Shown here one piece after another: positions 18,147 through 27,781 of a DNA stretch of 64,000 nucleotides. Each line of letters starts with the position of its first letter. Positions within the stretch are counted from its first letter, which is position 1. The DNA is from Candidatus Villigracilis propinquus. Lineage in GTDB: Bacteria > Chloroflexota > Anaerolineae > Anaerolineales > Villigracilaceae. The DNA lies in the NCBI GenBank assembly GCA_016714565.1, contig JADKDM010000038.1, forward strand, positions 1 through 64,000. Direction: 5' to 3'. Under the pieces are notes generated by a model that saw only the letters and a list, made by a program, of their open reading frames with translations, was not told the DNA's origin and did not search any database. Made by a program: the position numbers and the translations under genes.

Positions 18147-19078
18147 CTATTTTAGCTGAAAGACAACCTGCGTTAACCTGCCCGCCTCCACAACCACAAT
18201 GCGTTCATACAACCCACCAGAGTCGGAAAAGGCGATTCGGTAACGGCCTGGGGGCAGGTCGCTTACTGCGAAATCCTCGGTGTTGTGCTCGAAGCCTTTG
18301 GGATACGTGGCAAGATAATATTTTTTCTCGAAGATTTATTTGTCCCCGGGGCGTAGCGATAGAACACAAGATTGCGCTCTACTTTCACATTGTTTGATGT
18401 TTTCAGCGTAATGGACATTGCCCCCATGCCATCATCAAGCGGAAGCCACAGCTCGGGATTTTCTGTAGAAAAGAAGTCTGTGCCATCTCCGCCCGTGCGG
18501 ACTTCAAAATGCAGGTGGCTGCCAATCGCCACACCAGTGTGACCAACACGGGCAATGACATCTCCAACGCTCACTTGTTGCCCTACTGAGATATTAATTT
18601 GTGATAAATGCCCGTAAAGGGAAACCAGCCCATCAGCGTGTTGAATGACGATCAAGTTTCCGTAATAATCATCCCACGGAGTGTAGATGCGTTCATGGTC
18701 GCGCCCGGCAAATATCACCACTCCTTCAGCGGGAGCATAGACGGGGTTACCTTCCTTGCTCTCAAGGTCAACGCCGTGATGAGGGTCACGCTCACCGTTT
18801 TCTGTAGAGCCGTAGGGATAACTGCGTGCGATAGAGAGTGGCAAGTCTGGGCCAAGTGGATTTTGGAAGGTGGTCTTCCAGTCCACGAGGCAGAAGTCTG
18901 TTGCGGTTGGGTCACAGGTTGCCACGTTAATGGCAGTTGGCGTGGATGCGATCACAATGACAGGCTCTGCTTCCATGGTCACTGTCGCAACAGGAGTGGC
19001 GATCATTTCCACACGAGTTGGCGCGCAAGCGGATAGAAATAACAGAGCTGAGACAACAGCCATCAAAAGTTTCTTCAT
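18147..19078 (-). CDS. M23-family peptidase lipoprotein (one frameshift near 18335)
   Basis: Lipoprotein signal MKKLLMAVVSALLFLSAC with the lipid Cys at 18. The peptidase domain has HHGVDLESKEG (metal ligands His and Asp, about 100-104), YGHLSQ and HLHFEV (188-193), the full M23/LytM zinc site, so it is probably an active cell-wall or protein endopeptidase anchored outside the membrane. The frame ends early at 18263, but the sequence downstream continues in another frame with YLATYPKGFEHN and VSDLPPGRYRIAFSDSGG to a stop at 18147, so one indel in the T-rich tract near 18320-18350 is likely. That tail looks like a carboxypeptidase-regulatory-type beta domain. Confidence 0.82.
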
Positions 19079-19102
19079 GAAATGGGACTTCTAACTTTAC
19101 AA

Positions 19103-20689
19103 CTAAATCCCGCCGCGCTCTTTCATCACCGCGCGGATCTCTTTTTCCAGCTCGTCAGCCTCTTTTTCGAGTTCGGCGAGTTCGGCAAGCATCTTATCGC
19201 CGGCGGACTTATCTTCCAGAGAGTTGATATTTATTTTTACGTTGTAGCCTGCGGCAGTAAGGGCAGCGCGGGACATGGCGAAACCGGACATGGCGTCGCT
19301 GATGGCGTTGAGGTTGCCATGCTGAGCGCATTTGAGGGCAAGTTCCATCACTTTGACAACGTCCGCTGAAACGTGTAGGGGAATGTGTGCAGCGTTGAGG
19401 GTGGATTGGGCAATAGCTGCACTACGCTTGGATTTTTGTTCTTCGGTATCCTTGGGCAATTTGAAAGTTGCCATGAGGACTTCAAAGGAAGCGGCATCAT
19501 CGTCTACTGCGTGAGTGAGTTCCATGCGAAGTTTTTCGGCAACGACGCGGATGGCTTGCATTTCGGCTTCCACTTCGGCGTATTTCTTTTTGCCGATGGT
19601 GAGACCGGCAACCATGGCAACGAGTCCAGCACCCATTGCGCCTGCGTATGCAGCGGCGGAGCCGCCACCCGGAGTGGGTGTAGGGGCAGCTAACTGCTCA
19701 ATAAAGGAAGCAGGCTGAGGCGCGGGAAGACCGCGCACGCTGGGCGATTGTCCATTGTCTGTGATCCGTCTTCCTTTATCAGATGAAAAGAGACGCGATT
19801 CCAAAATCTGCTCTTTATCAAATTGATCGAGTTGTGTGTACCAGACGGCTGCATCGACCAAAGCTTCCTGTGGAATTAATCCAACGAGTTCGCTGTGATG
19901 AATGCCAACGCCGTACCGCAGGGCTTCGCGGCGGATGAATTCAACAACGCGGGCGATTGGCGTTTCGCGGAAGTTGGTGAGATTCATCGAGACCTGTGCG
20001 CGGCCATCGACGAGCAGGCCGAGACCTTTGACATAACGCAGCCCGCCCGATGATTGGCGAACAGCTTTGGCGATCTTCTTGGCGATGTCCACATCTTCGG
20101 TAGTGAGGTAGACATTGAAGGCAATGAGGGGATTGCGCGCACCGATGACAGTTGCGCCCGCTTTGGGAAGTTTGGCGGGGCCAAAATCGGGCTTGCGGCG
20201 TTCTGCTTCTTCCACCCCTTCGGCTCCGCTCAGGGCGAGTTTAAGACCTTCATATTGTCCCTTGCGGATGTTTTCGAGATTGGCACGTTCGGGACGAGTA
20301 GCCGCCGCTTCATATAAATAGACGGGGATATTGAGTTCGCTTCCCACACGCTGGCCGAGGCGTTGGGCAATCGCAATACATTCTTCCATGCTTGCGCCAC
20401 CAAGCGGGACGAAGGGAACAACATCCGTTGCACCGATGCGGGGATGTGCGCCGGTGTGAGTGTCCAGATCGATGAGTTCAGCGGCGGTCTGGATGGCGCG
20501 GAAAGCGGCCTCCTCCACACCTGCGGGTGTGCCTGCAAAAGTGAGGACAGTTCGATTATGGTCGAGGTCTGAAGAACGGTCGAGGAGTTTCACTTCGCTG
20601 ACAGATTGAATCGCCGCGACGATCTGGTCAATGATCTCAGGACGGCGCGCTTCGGAAAAGTTGGGGATACATTCGATGAGTTGAGTCAT
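19103..20689 (-). CDS. ftcD: Bifunctional glutamate formimidoyltransferase / formimidoyl-THF cyclodeaminase
   Basis: 528 residues, the length of the fused FtcD enzyme. Transfers the formimino group of N-formimino-glutamate to tetrahydrofolate and deaminates the product to 5,10-methenyl-THF, linking histidine (or purine) catabolism to one-carbon metabolism. The N-terminal formiminotransferase domain starts MTQLIECIPNFSEARRPEII and contains HTGAHPRIGATDVVPFVPLG and GVGIHHSELVGLIP. The cyclodeaminase domain begins at about 335 with LAAPTPTPGGGSAAAYAGAM. No other hut gene is in the window. Upstream lies a 464-base intergenic region with a short palindrome. Confidence 0.93.
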   Translation of the reverse strand: MTQLIECIPNFSEARRPEIIDQIVAAIQSVSEVKLLDRSSDLDHNRTVLTFAGTPAGVEEAAFRAIQTAAELIDLDTHTGAHPRIGATDVVPFVPLGGASMEECIAIAQRLGQRVGSELNIPVYLYEAAATRPERANLENIRKGQYEGLKLALSGAEGVEEAERRKPDFGPAKLPKAGATVIGARNPLIAFNVYLTTEDVDIAKKIAKAVRQSSGGLRYVKGLGLLVDGRAQVSMNLTNFRETPIARVVEFIRREALRYGVGIHHSELVGLIPQEALVDAAVWYTQLDQFDKEQILESRLFSSDKGRRITDNGQSPSVRGLPAPQPASFIEQLAAPTPTPGGGSAAAYAGAMGAGLVAMVAGLTIGKKKYAEVEAEMQAIRVVAEKLRMELTHAVDDDAASFEVLMATFKLPKDTEEQKSKRSAAIAQSTLNAAHIPLHVSADVVKVMELALKCAQHGNLNAISDAMSGFAMSRAALTAAGYNVKININSLEDKSAGDKMLAELAELEKEADELEKEIRAVMKERGGI

Positions 20690-21153
20690 GGGTTCTCTTT
20701 GGAGGTTTTATCGGTAGATTGGTTTTTATATATCCAACGACTAAAGTCGTTACTATATTTTGTACGCACACTAATTATAAACTGTGAGGAGAAAAAGGAA
20801 CGGGGAATTCGTTGGAGCAATATGGCTATGGCACAGTCGGAAAGAGCGGATTCTTTGTACACGAAATGGACGGATTTTTAAAAGGATTCGGCCCCTTGCA
20901 TAATTTCCGCGCATTTCGTTTATTAAAAATTTTTCGAGAAACTTTGCTGCTATCAAGATTGGAGCAGTCAACCCTAAACAGTGTCAAAATTCCGTAAATG
21001 TTCTGCAACGCAAATGCTACACGCGCCCAAAATGGTCCGTGATATTGTTAGAAAATTAATTTGGGTCACCGGGAGACACTTTAAGTAACGAGAGCAAGTA
21101 AATAATACGGGCTGGGTCTTTTCAGGATTTGGTAAGGGCTGGGAGGGCGTACG
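20690..21153. other. Intergenic region upstream of ftcD (-) and the giant cytochrome (+)
   Basis: 464 bases between divergent genes. The palindrome AACGACTAAAGTCGTT (20736-20751) followed by ACTA belongs to the same repeat type as 39365-39411. A 61-codon plus-strand frame at 20812-20997 (MEQYGYGTVGKSGFFV ...) has no ribosome site and is doubtful. GGGAGGG at 21141-21147 is the ribosome site of the cytochrome gene. No convincing -35/-10 pair could be fixed; the long A/T-rich leader may hold regulation. Confidence 0.45.
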
Positions 21154-24100
21154 ATGAATAAAGCGGAACGGGTGTGGGCATCTTCATTTACGACAATAGC
21201 AGTTGCATTATTTACCCTGCTGGGAATTAGCGGCGTCGCTTATGCCAGCGGCGGAGCCATGTTTACCCCGGGCAGCCTGAGCTCTTTTACAGGCGTGCCG
21301 TTGGGGAATGTAACCTCTCACTCACAAATTCAAAAATGCGGCGATTGCCATGCTACTCCGTGGGGAACGGAGACCATGACAGATCGCTGCTTAAGCTGCC
21401 ACGAAGACATCACCGCGCAGCTCAATGACTCGGCCAGCCTGCACAGCCTGATCAGTTTCGGGCAAACCGAACTGGATTGCCGCACCTGTCATACCGAACA
21501 CCACGGCCCAACCGCAACACTGACAAGGATTCCCCCCGGATGGGACCCGCACGACCAACTTGGGTTTTCACTAAAAGCGCATCGTCTGCGAATGGACGGC
21601 ACTCCTTTTGAATGTAAGGATTGTCATGAAAAAGGCTACAGTGCCCCATTTGATCAATTGACCTGTGCCACCTGCCACCTTAATGTGGATCGGGTATTTA
21701 CTCAGGAGCACATTCTGGCATTTTGGACAGATTGTCAGGCCTGCCACGATGGGGTCGATTTACACGGCAAGAGCTTTGACCACAATCAGGTTCCCTTTAG
21801 TTTAGTGGGCGTCCATACCATTACCGCCTGTTCCAAATGCCATGTCAACGCGCGCAATCTTACGGACTTACAGTCCGCTCCACAAGACTGTTTCGCTTGT
21901 CATGAAAAAGACGATGCGCACACGGGACAGTTCGGGGATAAATGCGGAATCTGTCACACAGCGGAAGGCTGGCAAAAATCCGCCCAGTTTGACCATGATC
22001 TGGCAGGTTTCAAATTAACAGGCTTGCACATCAACGCGACCTGCGAATCCTGTCATCAAAACAATATTTACAAGGGCATCCCCACAGATTGTTTTTCATG
22101 CCACCAGAAAGATGATAAACACCTCGGCAAATACGGCAACGAGTGCGCCACCTGCCATACCCCGGATGGATGGAACCGTGCCGTGGATCATACTCAGTTC
22201 GCTTTCCAATTGGAGGGCAAGCACGCCAACGTCACTTGCGAGAAGTGCCACCAAAATGCCGTATTCAAAGGCACGCCTACAGACTGCGCCTCCTGCCACA
22301 CCAAGGATGACACACACGCCGGGCAGCTTGGCAAACAGTGCGGCGACTGCCATACACCAAACGATTGGACATCCGCCAGCTTTGATCACAACTCAGTTTC
22401 ATTCACCCTAAAGGCGCATCAAACAAAAACAAATGGCACCGTCTTCGTTTGCAAAGATTGCCACATCAAAAATTACGCCAGACCGTTCGACCAGAGCGCC
22501 TGCGCCAACTGTCACCTGCAAATCAACGCACCCTTCGCCACCGAGCACATCCTCACTTTTTGGACGAATTGCATGGCCTGCCACGATGGCATGGATTCAC
22601 ACGGTTCATCATTTAACCATAATCTGGTTCCGTTTAAATTGAGCGGGAAACACGCTTTGGCAAAGTGCTCAAACTGCCACATCAACGACCGCACTATTGC
22701 GGATATGAAAGCCACGTCACAGGATTGTTACGCCTGCCATCAAAAAGATGATTTCCATGCAGGCACGCTTGGCACCAATTGCACCACCTGCCACACCCCT
22801 GAAGCATGGAAACCTGCCAAGGTCGATCATTCGAAATTCGCATTTCCTCTCAATGGCAAACATTCCTCAACGACCTGCTCAAGCTGCCACATCAACGGCG
22901 TATTCAAAGGCACACCCAAAGACTGTTACTCCTGCCATGCCAAGAACGACGTGCATGCTGGCACCCTCGGCACACAATGCGATGCCTGCCATACCCCAGC
23001 AGACTGGAAATCTGCCGCCTTCGATCACAATACTGTTTCCTTCGCTTTGACTTCGCACAAAACAAAAACGGATGGCACTGTCTTTGTCTGCAAGGATTGT
23101 CACGTCAACGGCTACGCTGCTCCATTCGACCAAAACTCATGTGGCAATTGTCATCTTCAAATTAACCAGACCTTTGCCACGGATCACTTCCTAACTTTTG
23201 GAACAGGCTGCATAGACTGCCACGACGGCGTGGAAGCGCTTGGCTCAGCCTTCAACCATGATCTGGTTCAGTTTAATCTGGCTGGCAAACACGAACAGGT
23301 CTCCTGCTCAAAGTGCCATATCAATGCCCGCAAACTCGCGGACTTAAAAGCCGCCCCGCAAAACTGCTTTGCCTGCCACGCAAAGGATGACAAGCACAAC
23401 GGCGGACTTGGGACAAACTGCGTCTCCTGTCACGTAGCCAATGGATGGAACCTCGCCAAGGTAGATCACTCCCAGTTCGCATTCCCGCTTCAAGGAAAAC
23501 ATACTACAACGGCTTGCAACAGTTGTCATATCAACGGCATTTTCAAAGGCACGCCCAAAGACTGCGCCTCCTGCCATACTAAAAACGATGTTCATGCGGG
23601 CCGCTTTGGCACCCAATGCGGAACGTGTCACACGCCCACAGGCTGGTCCCCTGCCTCCTTCGACCACTCAACCGTCCCGTTTGTGTTGAGCGCGCACAAA
23701 ACCAAAACAGACGGCACCCCATTCGCCTGCAAAGATTGTCATGTCAACGGCTACGCTGCCCCATTCAATCAACTGACGTGCGCCAATTGTCATCTGCAAG
23801 TTAATTACTCATTTGCCCAGGAACATATCCTGACCTTTTGGACGGATTGCACAGCCTGCCATGATGGAGTGGAATCGCACGGTTCATCCTTCGACCATAA
23901 TCTGGTTCCGTTCCATTTAGCAGCCAAACACGGGCAGGTTCGCTGCGCGCAATGCCATGTTAACGCACGCAATCTCAACGACTTGAAAGCCGCACCGCAG
24001 GATTGCTTCGCGTGCCACGCAAAGAATGACTGGCACAACGGTCAGTTCGGCACGAACTGCGCCACCTGCCACAATCCCGAAGGCTGGGAGCAGGCGCGGG

Positions 24101-25308
24101 TGGATCATTCCACATTCGCATTCCATCTTGACGGAAAACATGTTGCGGTCACTTGCGAGAATTGTCACCAAAATGGCGTGTTCAAAGGCACGCCCATGGA
24201 CTGTGCCTCCTGTCACCTGAAGAACGACCCGCACGCTGGGGTTCTCGGTACGCAATGCGATAGCTGCCACACCGCCAACGGCTGGGCTCCTTCCATCTTC
24301 GATCACAACCGCTCTGCCTTCCTATTGACCGGTAAACATTCGTCTGTGTCGTGCAGCCAATGCCACACCAATAAATTATTCAAGGGCACGCCCTCTGACT
24401 GTGCATCCTGCCATGCAAAGAGTGAACCACACGCGGGCAAACTCGGCACAGACTGTGCGAGTTGTCACACCACGAACGGCTGGGTTCCCTCCACATTTGA
24501 CCACAACCGCTCCAACTTCCTGTTGACGGGGAAGCATTCCACTGTGGCCTGCGGTCAATGTCACACAGACAAAACGTTCAAAGGCACACCGTCTGACTGT
24601 GCCTCCTGCCACACCAAGAATGACCCGCACAGCGGAGCGCTTGGCAACCAGTGCGCCGCGTGCCACAACACCAGCGTGTGGAAACCCAGCACGTTCAACC
24701 ATGTCAATTCGATCTTCCCGTTGACGGGCAAGCACATAAATGCCACATGCAGCAAATGCCACACCGACCTTAAGTTCAAAGGAACTCCCACCTTATGCTA
24801 TTCCTGCCATGCTCAGAATGACCGACACGGCGGCAAGTATGGAACGAATTGCTCAGCCTGCCACTCCACCACCGCATGGAAGCCTGCCACCTTTAATCAC
24901 AACCTGTCCGCCTTCCCGCTGACCGGCAAACACGTCAACACCACATGCACCAAGTGTCATATCAACAACGTCTTTGCTGGCACACCCAAGGATTGCTACT
25001 CCTGCCATGCCAAGAACGATCACCACGGCGGAAAGTATGGGACTAGCTGTGCAACCTGCCACACTACCACAGCCTGGGAGCCCGCCACCTTTAGCCACAC
25101 CTTCCCACTTGACCATGGTGAAAACGGCACAGTGGCATGCACCACCTGTCACCCGAGCAACACAAACTCGTACACATGCTATGGATGCCACGAGCATACC
25201 GCAAGCAATATCGCCTCTGAGCATAAAAACATTTCCAACTACCAGAACTGTGTACAGTGCCATGCAAATGGCGGAGGCGGAGAAGATGGTGGTGACGATG
25301 ACGACTAG
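21154..25308 (+). CDS. Giant secreted multihaem c-type cytochrome, 57 CXXCH motifs
   Basis: 1384 residues. Signal peptide at the start (hydrophobic TTIAVALFTLLGISGVAYAS, cleavage likely near 32). My count gives 57 CXXCH haem c sites, one per 24 residues, with many extra His as distal ligands (for example FDHN, GKH and DxHxG). Modular: 3 N-terminal haems; a 12-haem block; three 9-haem blocks of about 200 residues, each running from CKDCH through CANCH, TACHDG, CHxNAR, a DCxACH/LGxxCxxCH pair, CHxNG, DCxSCH to QCxxCH; then four 3-haem units of about 65 residues (GKH ... KGTPxDCxSCHxKxDxHxGxxG); and a 3-haem end with tail GGGGEDGGDDDD. No C-terminal membrane helix. Predicted outside the cytoplasmic membrane, carrying electrons over long distance. 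Gene stands alone, with a terminator. Confidence 0.95.
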   Translation: MNKAERVWASSFTTIAVALFTLLGISGVAYASGGAMFTPGSLSSFTGVPLGNVTSHSQIQKCGDCHATPWGTETMTDRCLSCHEDITAQLNDSASLHSLISFGQTELDCRTCHTEHHGPTATLTRIPPGWDPHDQLGFSLKAHRLRMDGTPFECKDCHEKGYSAPFDQLTCATCHLNVDRVFTQEHILAFWTDCQACHDGVDLHGKSFDHNQVPFSLVGVHTITACSKCHVNARNLTDLQSAPQDCFACHEKDDAHTGQFGDKCGICHTAEGWQKSAQFDHDLAGFKLTGLHINATCESCHQNNIYKGIPTDCFSCHQKDDKHLGKYGNECATCHTPDGWNRAVDHTQFAFQLEGKHANVTCEKCHQNAVFKGTPTDCASCHTKDDTHAGQLGKQCGDCHTPNDWTSASFDHNSVSFTLKAHQTKTNGTVFVCKDCHIKNYARPFDQSACANCHLQINAPFATEHILTFWTNCMACHDGMDSHGSSFNHNLVPFKLSGKHALAKCSNCHINDRTIADMKATSQDCYACHQKDDFHAGTLGTNCTTCHTPEAWKPAKVDHSKFAFPLNGKHSSTTCSSCHINGVFKGTPKDCYSCHAKNDVHAGTLGTQCDACHTPADWKSAAFDHNTVSFALTSHKTKTDGTVFVCKDCHVNGYAAPFDQNSCGNCHLQINQTFATDHFLTFGTGCIDCHDGVEALGSAFNHDLVQFNLAGKHEQVSCSKCHINARKLADLKAAPQNCFACHAKDDKHNGGLGTNCVSCHVANGWNLAKVDHSQFAFPLQGKHTTTACNSCHINGIFKGTPKDCASCHTKNDVHAGRFGTQCGTCHTPTGWSPASFDHSTVPFVLSAHKTKTDGTPFACKDCHVNGYAAPFNQLTCANCHLQVNYSFAQEHILTFWTDCTACHDGVESHGSSFDHNLVPFHLAAKHGQVRCAQCHVNARNLNDLKAAPQDCFACHAKNDWHNGQFGTNCATCHNPEGWEQARVDHSTFAFHLDGKHVAVTCENCHQNGVFKGTPMDCASCHLKNDPHAGVLGTQCDSCHTANGWAPSIFDHNRSAFLLTGKHSSVSCSQCHTNKLFKGTPSDCASCHAKSEPHAGKLGTDCASCHTTNGWVPSTFDHNRSNFLLTGKHSTVACGQCHTDKTFKGTPSDCASCHTKNDPHSGALGNQCAACHNTSVWKPSTFNHVNSIFPLTGKHINATCSKCHTDLKFKGTPTLCYSCHAQNDRHGGKYGTNCSACHSTTAWKPATFNHNLSAFPLTGKHVNTTCTKCHINNVFAGTPKDCYSCHAKNDHHGGKYGTSCATCHTTTAWEPATFSHTFPLDHGENGTVACTTCHPSNTNSYTCYGCHEHTASNIASEHKNISNYQNCVQCHANGGGGEDGGDDDD

Positions 25309-25322
25309 CCACCTGAAATAAA

Positions 25323-25379
25323 ACAGCGGCAGGCGGGCGTGCAAAGAAAAATGCACTCCACCTGCCGTTATTATTTTTT
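25323..25379 (+). terminator. Terminator after the cytochrome gene
   Basis: Arms CGGCAGGCGGGCGTGCA and TGCACTCCACCTGCCG with an A-rich loop, then TTATTATTTTTT. Confidence 0.75.
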
Positions 25380-25391
25380 GCTGGGGTCTGA

Positions 25392-25550
25392 GCCAAAGAG
25401 TTCGTCTTCAACGACGTGCGCAGATATGAGCTGACAGGGAAATTGACTTTCTCTTTTTACACTGGTGAGCGCGGTCACATGCTGGGACCTTACAGCAAAG
25501 AGAAAGAAGTAAAATCAACTCACATTTCAATCTTTGGAGAAAACGCATGA
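25392..25550 (+). pseudogene. Possible gene remnant
   Basis: Fifty-two codons from just after a TGA stop to a TGA overlapping the next start read like protein (EFVFNDVRRYELTGKLTFSF then YTGERGHMLGPYSKEKEV), with no usable start codon. It may be the C-terminal remnant of a lost gene, or chance. No family recognised. Confidence 0.22.
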
Positions 25551-26386
25551 ATTCCTGGCGATCTGAATACGTTACAGCCAATAAACTCAAATTCCACTAC
25601 ACACGCACAGGCGGAGAGGAGAGTAAACTGCCGCTCGTCCTGATGCACGGCGTCACGGATGACGGCTTATGTTGGACAAGCATCGCCGAAGCGCTCGCAC
25701 CGGAATACGATGTCATCATGGTCGATGCCCGTGGACATGGCCGCTCGGATGCGCCCAAGCGCGGCTACGGCCCAGCCTTTCACGCGAAGGATCTGGCGGC
25801 GATCATCAAGCAATTGAAACTAAAACGCCCGATTATTTTGGGTCACTCCATGGGCGCGATGTCAGCGCTCACCTTCGCGGCGAGCTATCCCAAAGTCCCG
25901 CGCGCCATTCTGTTGGAAGACCCTCCGCTCCGCTGGATGACAGAGGAGGCAGAGACCGCAGAGATGATGGCATGGCGGAAAGGAACACGCGCATGGTTAA
26001 CTTCTCTCAAGCGCAAGACACACAAGGATCTGGTCGCCGAACAGCGCGCGTCCACGCCGCACTGGAAGGACGATGTTGTGGAACGCTGGGCAGAATCCAA
26101 GCAGAGATTCAGCCTCAACGTAAGCGAAGTATTCGACGCGAAAAATGACAGGAGCCTCGATTGGCAAACCCTGATCCCGCATGTTTCCTGTCCCACTCTT
26201 TTGATCACAGCCGACCCCGCGTATGGCGCATTGGTCACGCCTGAAAATGCCGCGGCGCTTCAATCTCTTATTTCCCAGCTTAAGACCGTACACATCCCTG
26301 CCGCAGGCCACAGCGTCCGCCATGATCAATTGGATAAATACTTGAGCGCCATCAAAACTTTTCTTGATGAAATAAAAAATTCATAA
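25547..26386 (+). CDS. Alpha/beta-fold hydrolase
   Basis: 279 residues. Oxyanion HGVTDDGLCW near 34-43, MVDARGHGRSDAP near 58-70, nucleophile elbow GHSMGA with Ser101, catalytic acid region LLITADPAYGALV, and His in AAGHSVRHDQ near 263. Esterase/lipase/epoxide-hydrolase-type serine hydrolase; substrate unknown. ATG 25547 follows TTTGGAGAAAACGC, a good ribosome site. A lipoprotein gene follows 12 bases after the stop, so the two may be cotranscribed. Confidence 0.85.
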   Translation: MNSWRSEYVTANKLKFHYTRTGGEESKLPLVLMHGVTDDGLCWTSIAEALAPEYDVIMVDARGHGRSDAPKRGYGPAFHAKDLAAIIKQLKLKRPIILGHSMGAMSALTFAASYPKVPRAILLEDPPLRWMTEEAETAEMMAWRKGTRAWLTSLKRKTHKDLVAEQRASTPHWKDDVVERWAESKQRFSLNVSEVFDAKNDRSLDWQTLIPHVSCPTLLITADPAYGALVTPENAAALQSLISQLKTVHIPAAGHSVRHDQLDKYLSAIKTFLDEIKNS

Positions 26387-26398
26387 GGTCAGGTATCG

Positions 26399-26761
26399 AT
26401 GAAAACATCCTATAAAACATTTTGCTTTCTCTTTATCACCTGCCTGACATTTGCCGCATGCAGCCTCTTCACACCGGAGCCACCCGGTGTCGGTGAAAAA
26501 GCCGAGCGTGGATACGCTGCCCTCGACCCTGTCATCAAGGCGCTGGAACAGTATCACGCAGATAAAGGCACGTACCCTGAAACGCTTGAGGAACTTGCAC
26601 CAGATTACATCTCCAGCACTCCAACGGAAGTCAACGACGAATCGATCAATTACGCAAGATCGGGCGAAAGCTATTCGCTTGCATTTCATTACATCGGTCC
26701 CGGCATGAATACCTGCACGTACACACCCGAAAACCAATGGCAGTGTTCGGGAGCGTATTGA
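26399..26761 (+). CDS. Small lipoprotein with pseudopilin-like C-terminal region
   Basis: 120 residues. Signal MKTSYKTFCFLFITCLTFAAC with lipobox FAAC. The mature part has an alpha helix (ALDPVIKALEQYHADKGTYP) and PETLEELAPDYI, the pattern seen after the N-terminal helix in GspG/type II pseudopilin-like proteins, then a beta part ending NTCTYTPENQWQC with two Cys that could form a disulfide. Probably membrane-anchored on the outside. Function unknown. Confidence 0.68.
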   Translation: MKTSYKTFCFLFITCLTFAACSLFTPEPPGVGEKAERGYAALDPVIKALEQYHADKGTYPETLEELAPDYISSTPTEVNDESINYARSGESYSLAFHYIGPGMNTCTYTPENQWQCSGAY

Positions 26762-26801
26762 TAATCAGCAGACCTCGGAGGTCTCTTAAAGGAGTTGCAA
26801 C

Positions 26802-27131
26802 ATGGAAATGAAGAACATCCCTTTTGGCATAACGAACTGGGCGGAGATCATTCCCACCGAATATAAAGGCGAGACGGGCATGGCGTTCTGGCGCACGCAG
26901 CAGTTTGACACAGTCCGCGTGCGGATGGTGGAATACAGCGCAGGCTATCTTGCCGATCATTGGTGCAAGAAAGGTCATATCCTGTTATGCATTGAGGGCG
27001 AATTACATACCGAGCTTACTGACGGAAGAAAATTCACACTGACCCCGGGCACAAGCTATCAAGTGTCAGATAATGCCGAACCACACCGCTCGTACACCAA
27101 AACAGGCGCAAAACTGTTCATCGTTGATTAA
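26802..27131 (+). CDS. Cupin-fold protein (DHCW-motif type)
   Basis: 109 residues. A single small beta barrel: YSAGYLADHWCKKGHILLCI and EGELHTELTDGRKFTLTPGT, then VSDNAEPHRSYTKTGAKLF. The metal-site His residues (DHW, KKGH, PH) of a cupin and the DHWC signature of the small 'DHCW motif' cupins are present. AAAGGAGTTG precedes ATG 26802. Enzymatic role not known. The HAD phosphatase gene starts 7 bases downstream, suggesting one transcript. Confidence 0.78.
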   Translation: MEMKNIPFGITNWAEIIPTEYKGETGMAFWRTQQFDTVRVRMVEYSAGYLADHWCKKGHILLCIEGELHTELTDGRKFTLTPGTSYQVSDNAEPHRSYTKTGAKLFIVD

Positions 27132-27138
27132 GTGATCA

Positions 27139-27771
27139 ATGGCATTAATCCTCTTCGACTTTGACGGTGTCCTCGCGGACACTTTGAACGACCTGCTGCA
27201 ATTTGGGCAGGAAGTTTGTAACGAGCTTGGTGTAGCTCACATCGTGGTCAGGGAAGATTTGAGCACTCTGGAGGTCATGTCCTTTGCCACGTTTGGGCGG
27301 CAGTTGGAAGTACACGAGGCGCTGATAGATGAATTTGTGCGAAGATGCCTGGAGAAGGTGGCCGCAAAAGAATCCCCGCCTGAAATCTTTGCAGGGCTGG
27401 CAGAGGTAGTCAGGGAGTTATCTACAAGGCATGTGCTCGGAATTGTCACTACCAACACATCGCAAAACGTGAAAGCATTTCTCGCTCAAAACAAACTTGA
27501 AGATTGCATCCGCGCGATCTACGGCCTCGAGCAGCCGGGGACAAAGGCGGAGAAAATTTCAATGGCGCGGAATCAATTCACAGCGGCGGGCGAAGCGGTC
27601 TATATGATCGGCGATGCGGTGAGTGATATCCATGCGGCGAAGCAGGCTTCGGTGAAGAGTATCGCCGTCAGTTGGGGACATCAAAGTTTGGACAGGCTGT
27701 CAAACGCGGGTGCCGACCATGTGGTTCATTCAGCAGGGGAATTATTGGCGTTTTTTGAAGCTGCGATATAA
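27139..27771 (+). CDS. HAD-family phosphatase
   Basis: 210 residues, phosphoglycolate-phosphatase-like subfamily I HAD. Motif I FDFDGVLADT (nucleophile Asp7), motif II VTTNTS, motif III Lys in GTKAEK, motif IV GDAVSDIHAAKQA. A helical cap lies between motifs I and II. Mg-dependent phosphomonoesterase, substrate undefined. Close behind the cupin gene. Confidence 0.82.
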   Translation: MALILFDFDGVLADTLNDLLQFGQEVCNELGVAHIVVREDLSTLEVMSFATFGRQLEVHEALIDEFVRRCLEKVAAKESPPEIFAGLAEVVRELSTRHVLGIVTTNTSQNVKAFLAQNKLEDCIRAIYGLEQPGTKAEKISMARNQFTAAGEAVYMIGDAVSDIHAAKQASVKSIAVSWGHQSLDRLSNAGADHVVHSAGELLAFFEAAI

Positions 27772-27772
27772 T
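27745..27772 (+). promoter_or_regulatory. Promoter of the second HAD gene, leaderless-type
   Basis: TTGGCG (27745-27750), 16-base spacer, TATAAT (27767-27772). The box ends 9 bases before the ATG at 27782, and no ribosome site exists, so the mRNA probably starts at or next to the ATG. Confidence 0.6.
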
Positions 27773-27781
27773 CGCGCTCCT

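Noticed and set aside
20812..20997. Small gene between ftcD and the cytochrome
   Set aside because: 61 codons with a plausible start but no ribosome site, no family and A/T-rich surroundings; kept only as a note in the intergenic entry.
21154..25308. Repeats in the cytochrome gene as a CRISPR or tandem DNA element
   Set aside because: The periodicity is at protein level with variable spacing and an open frame throughout; no identical direct repeats with unique spacers.
24853..25356. Long minus-strand frames across the cytochrome gene
   Set aside because: Repeated Cys-His codons of the plus strand remove stops on the other strand. The translations repeat the same meaningless blocks.
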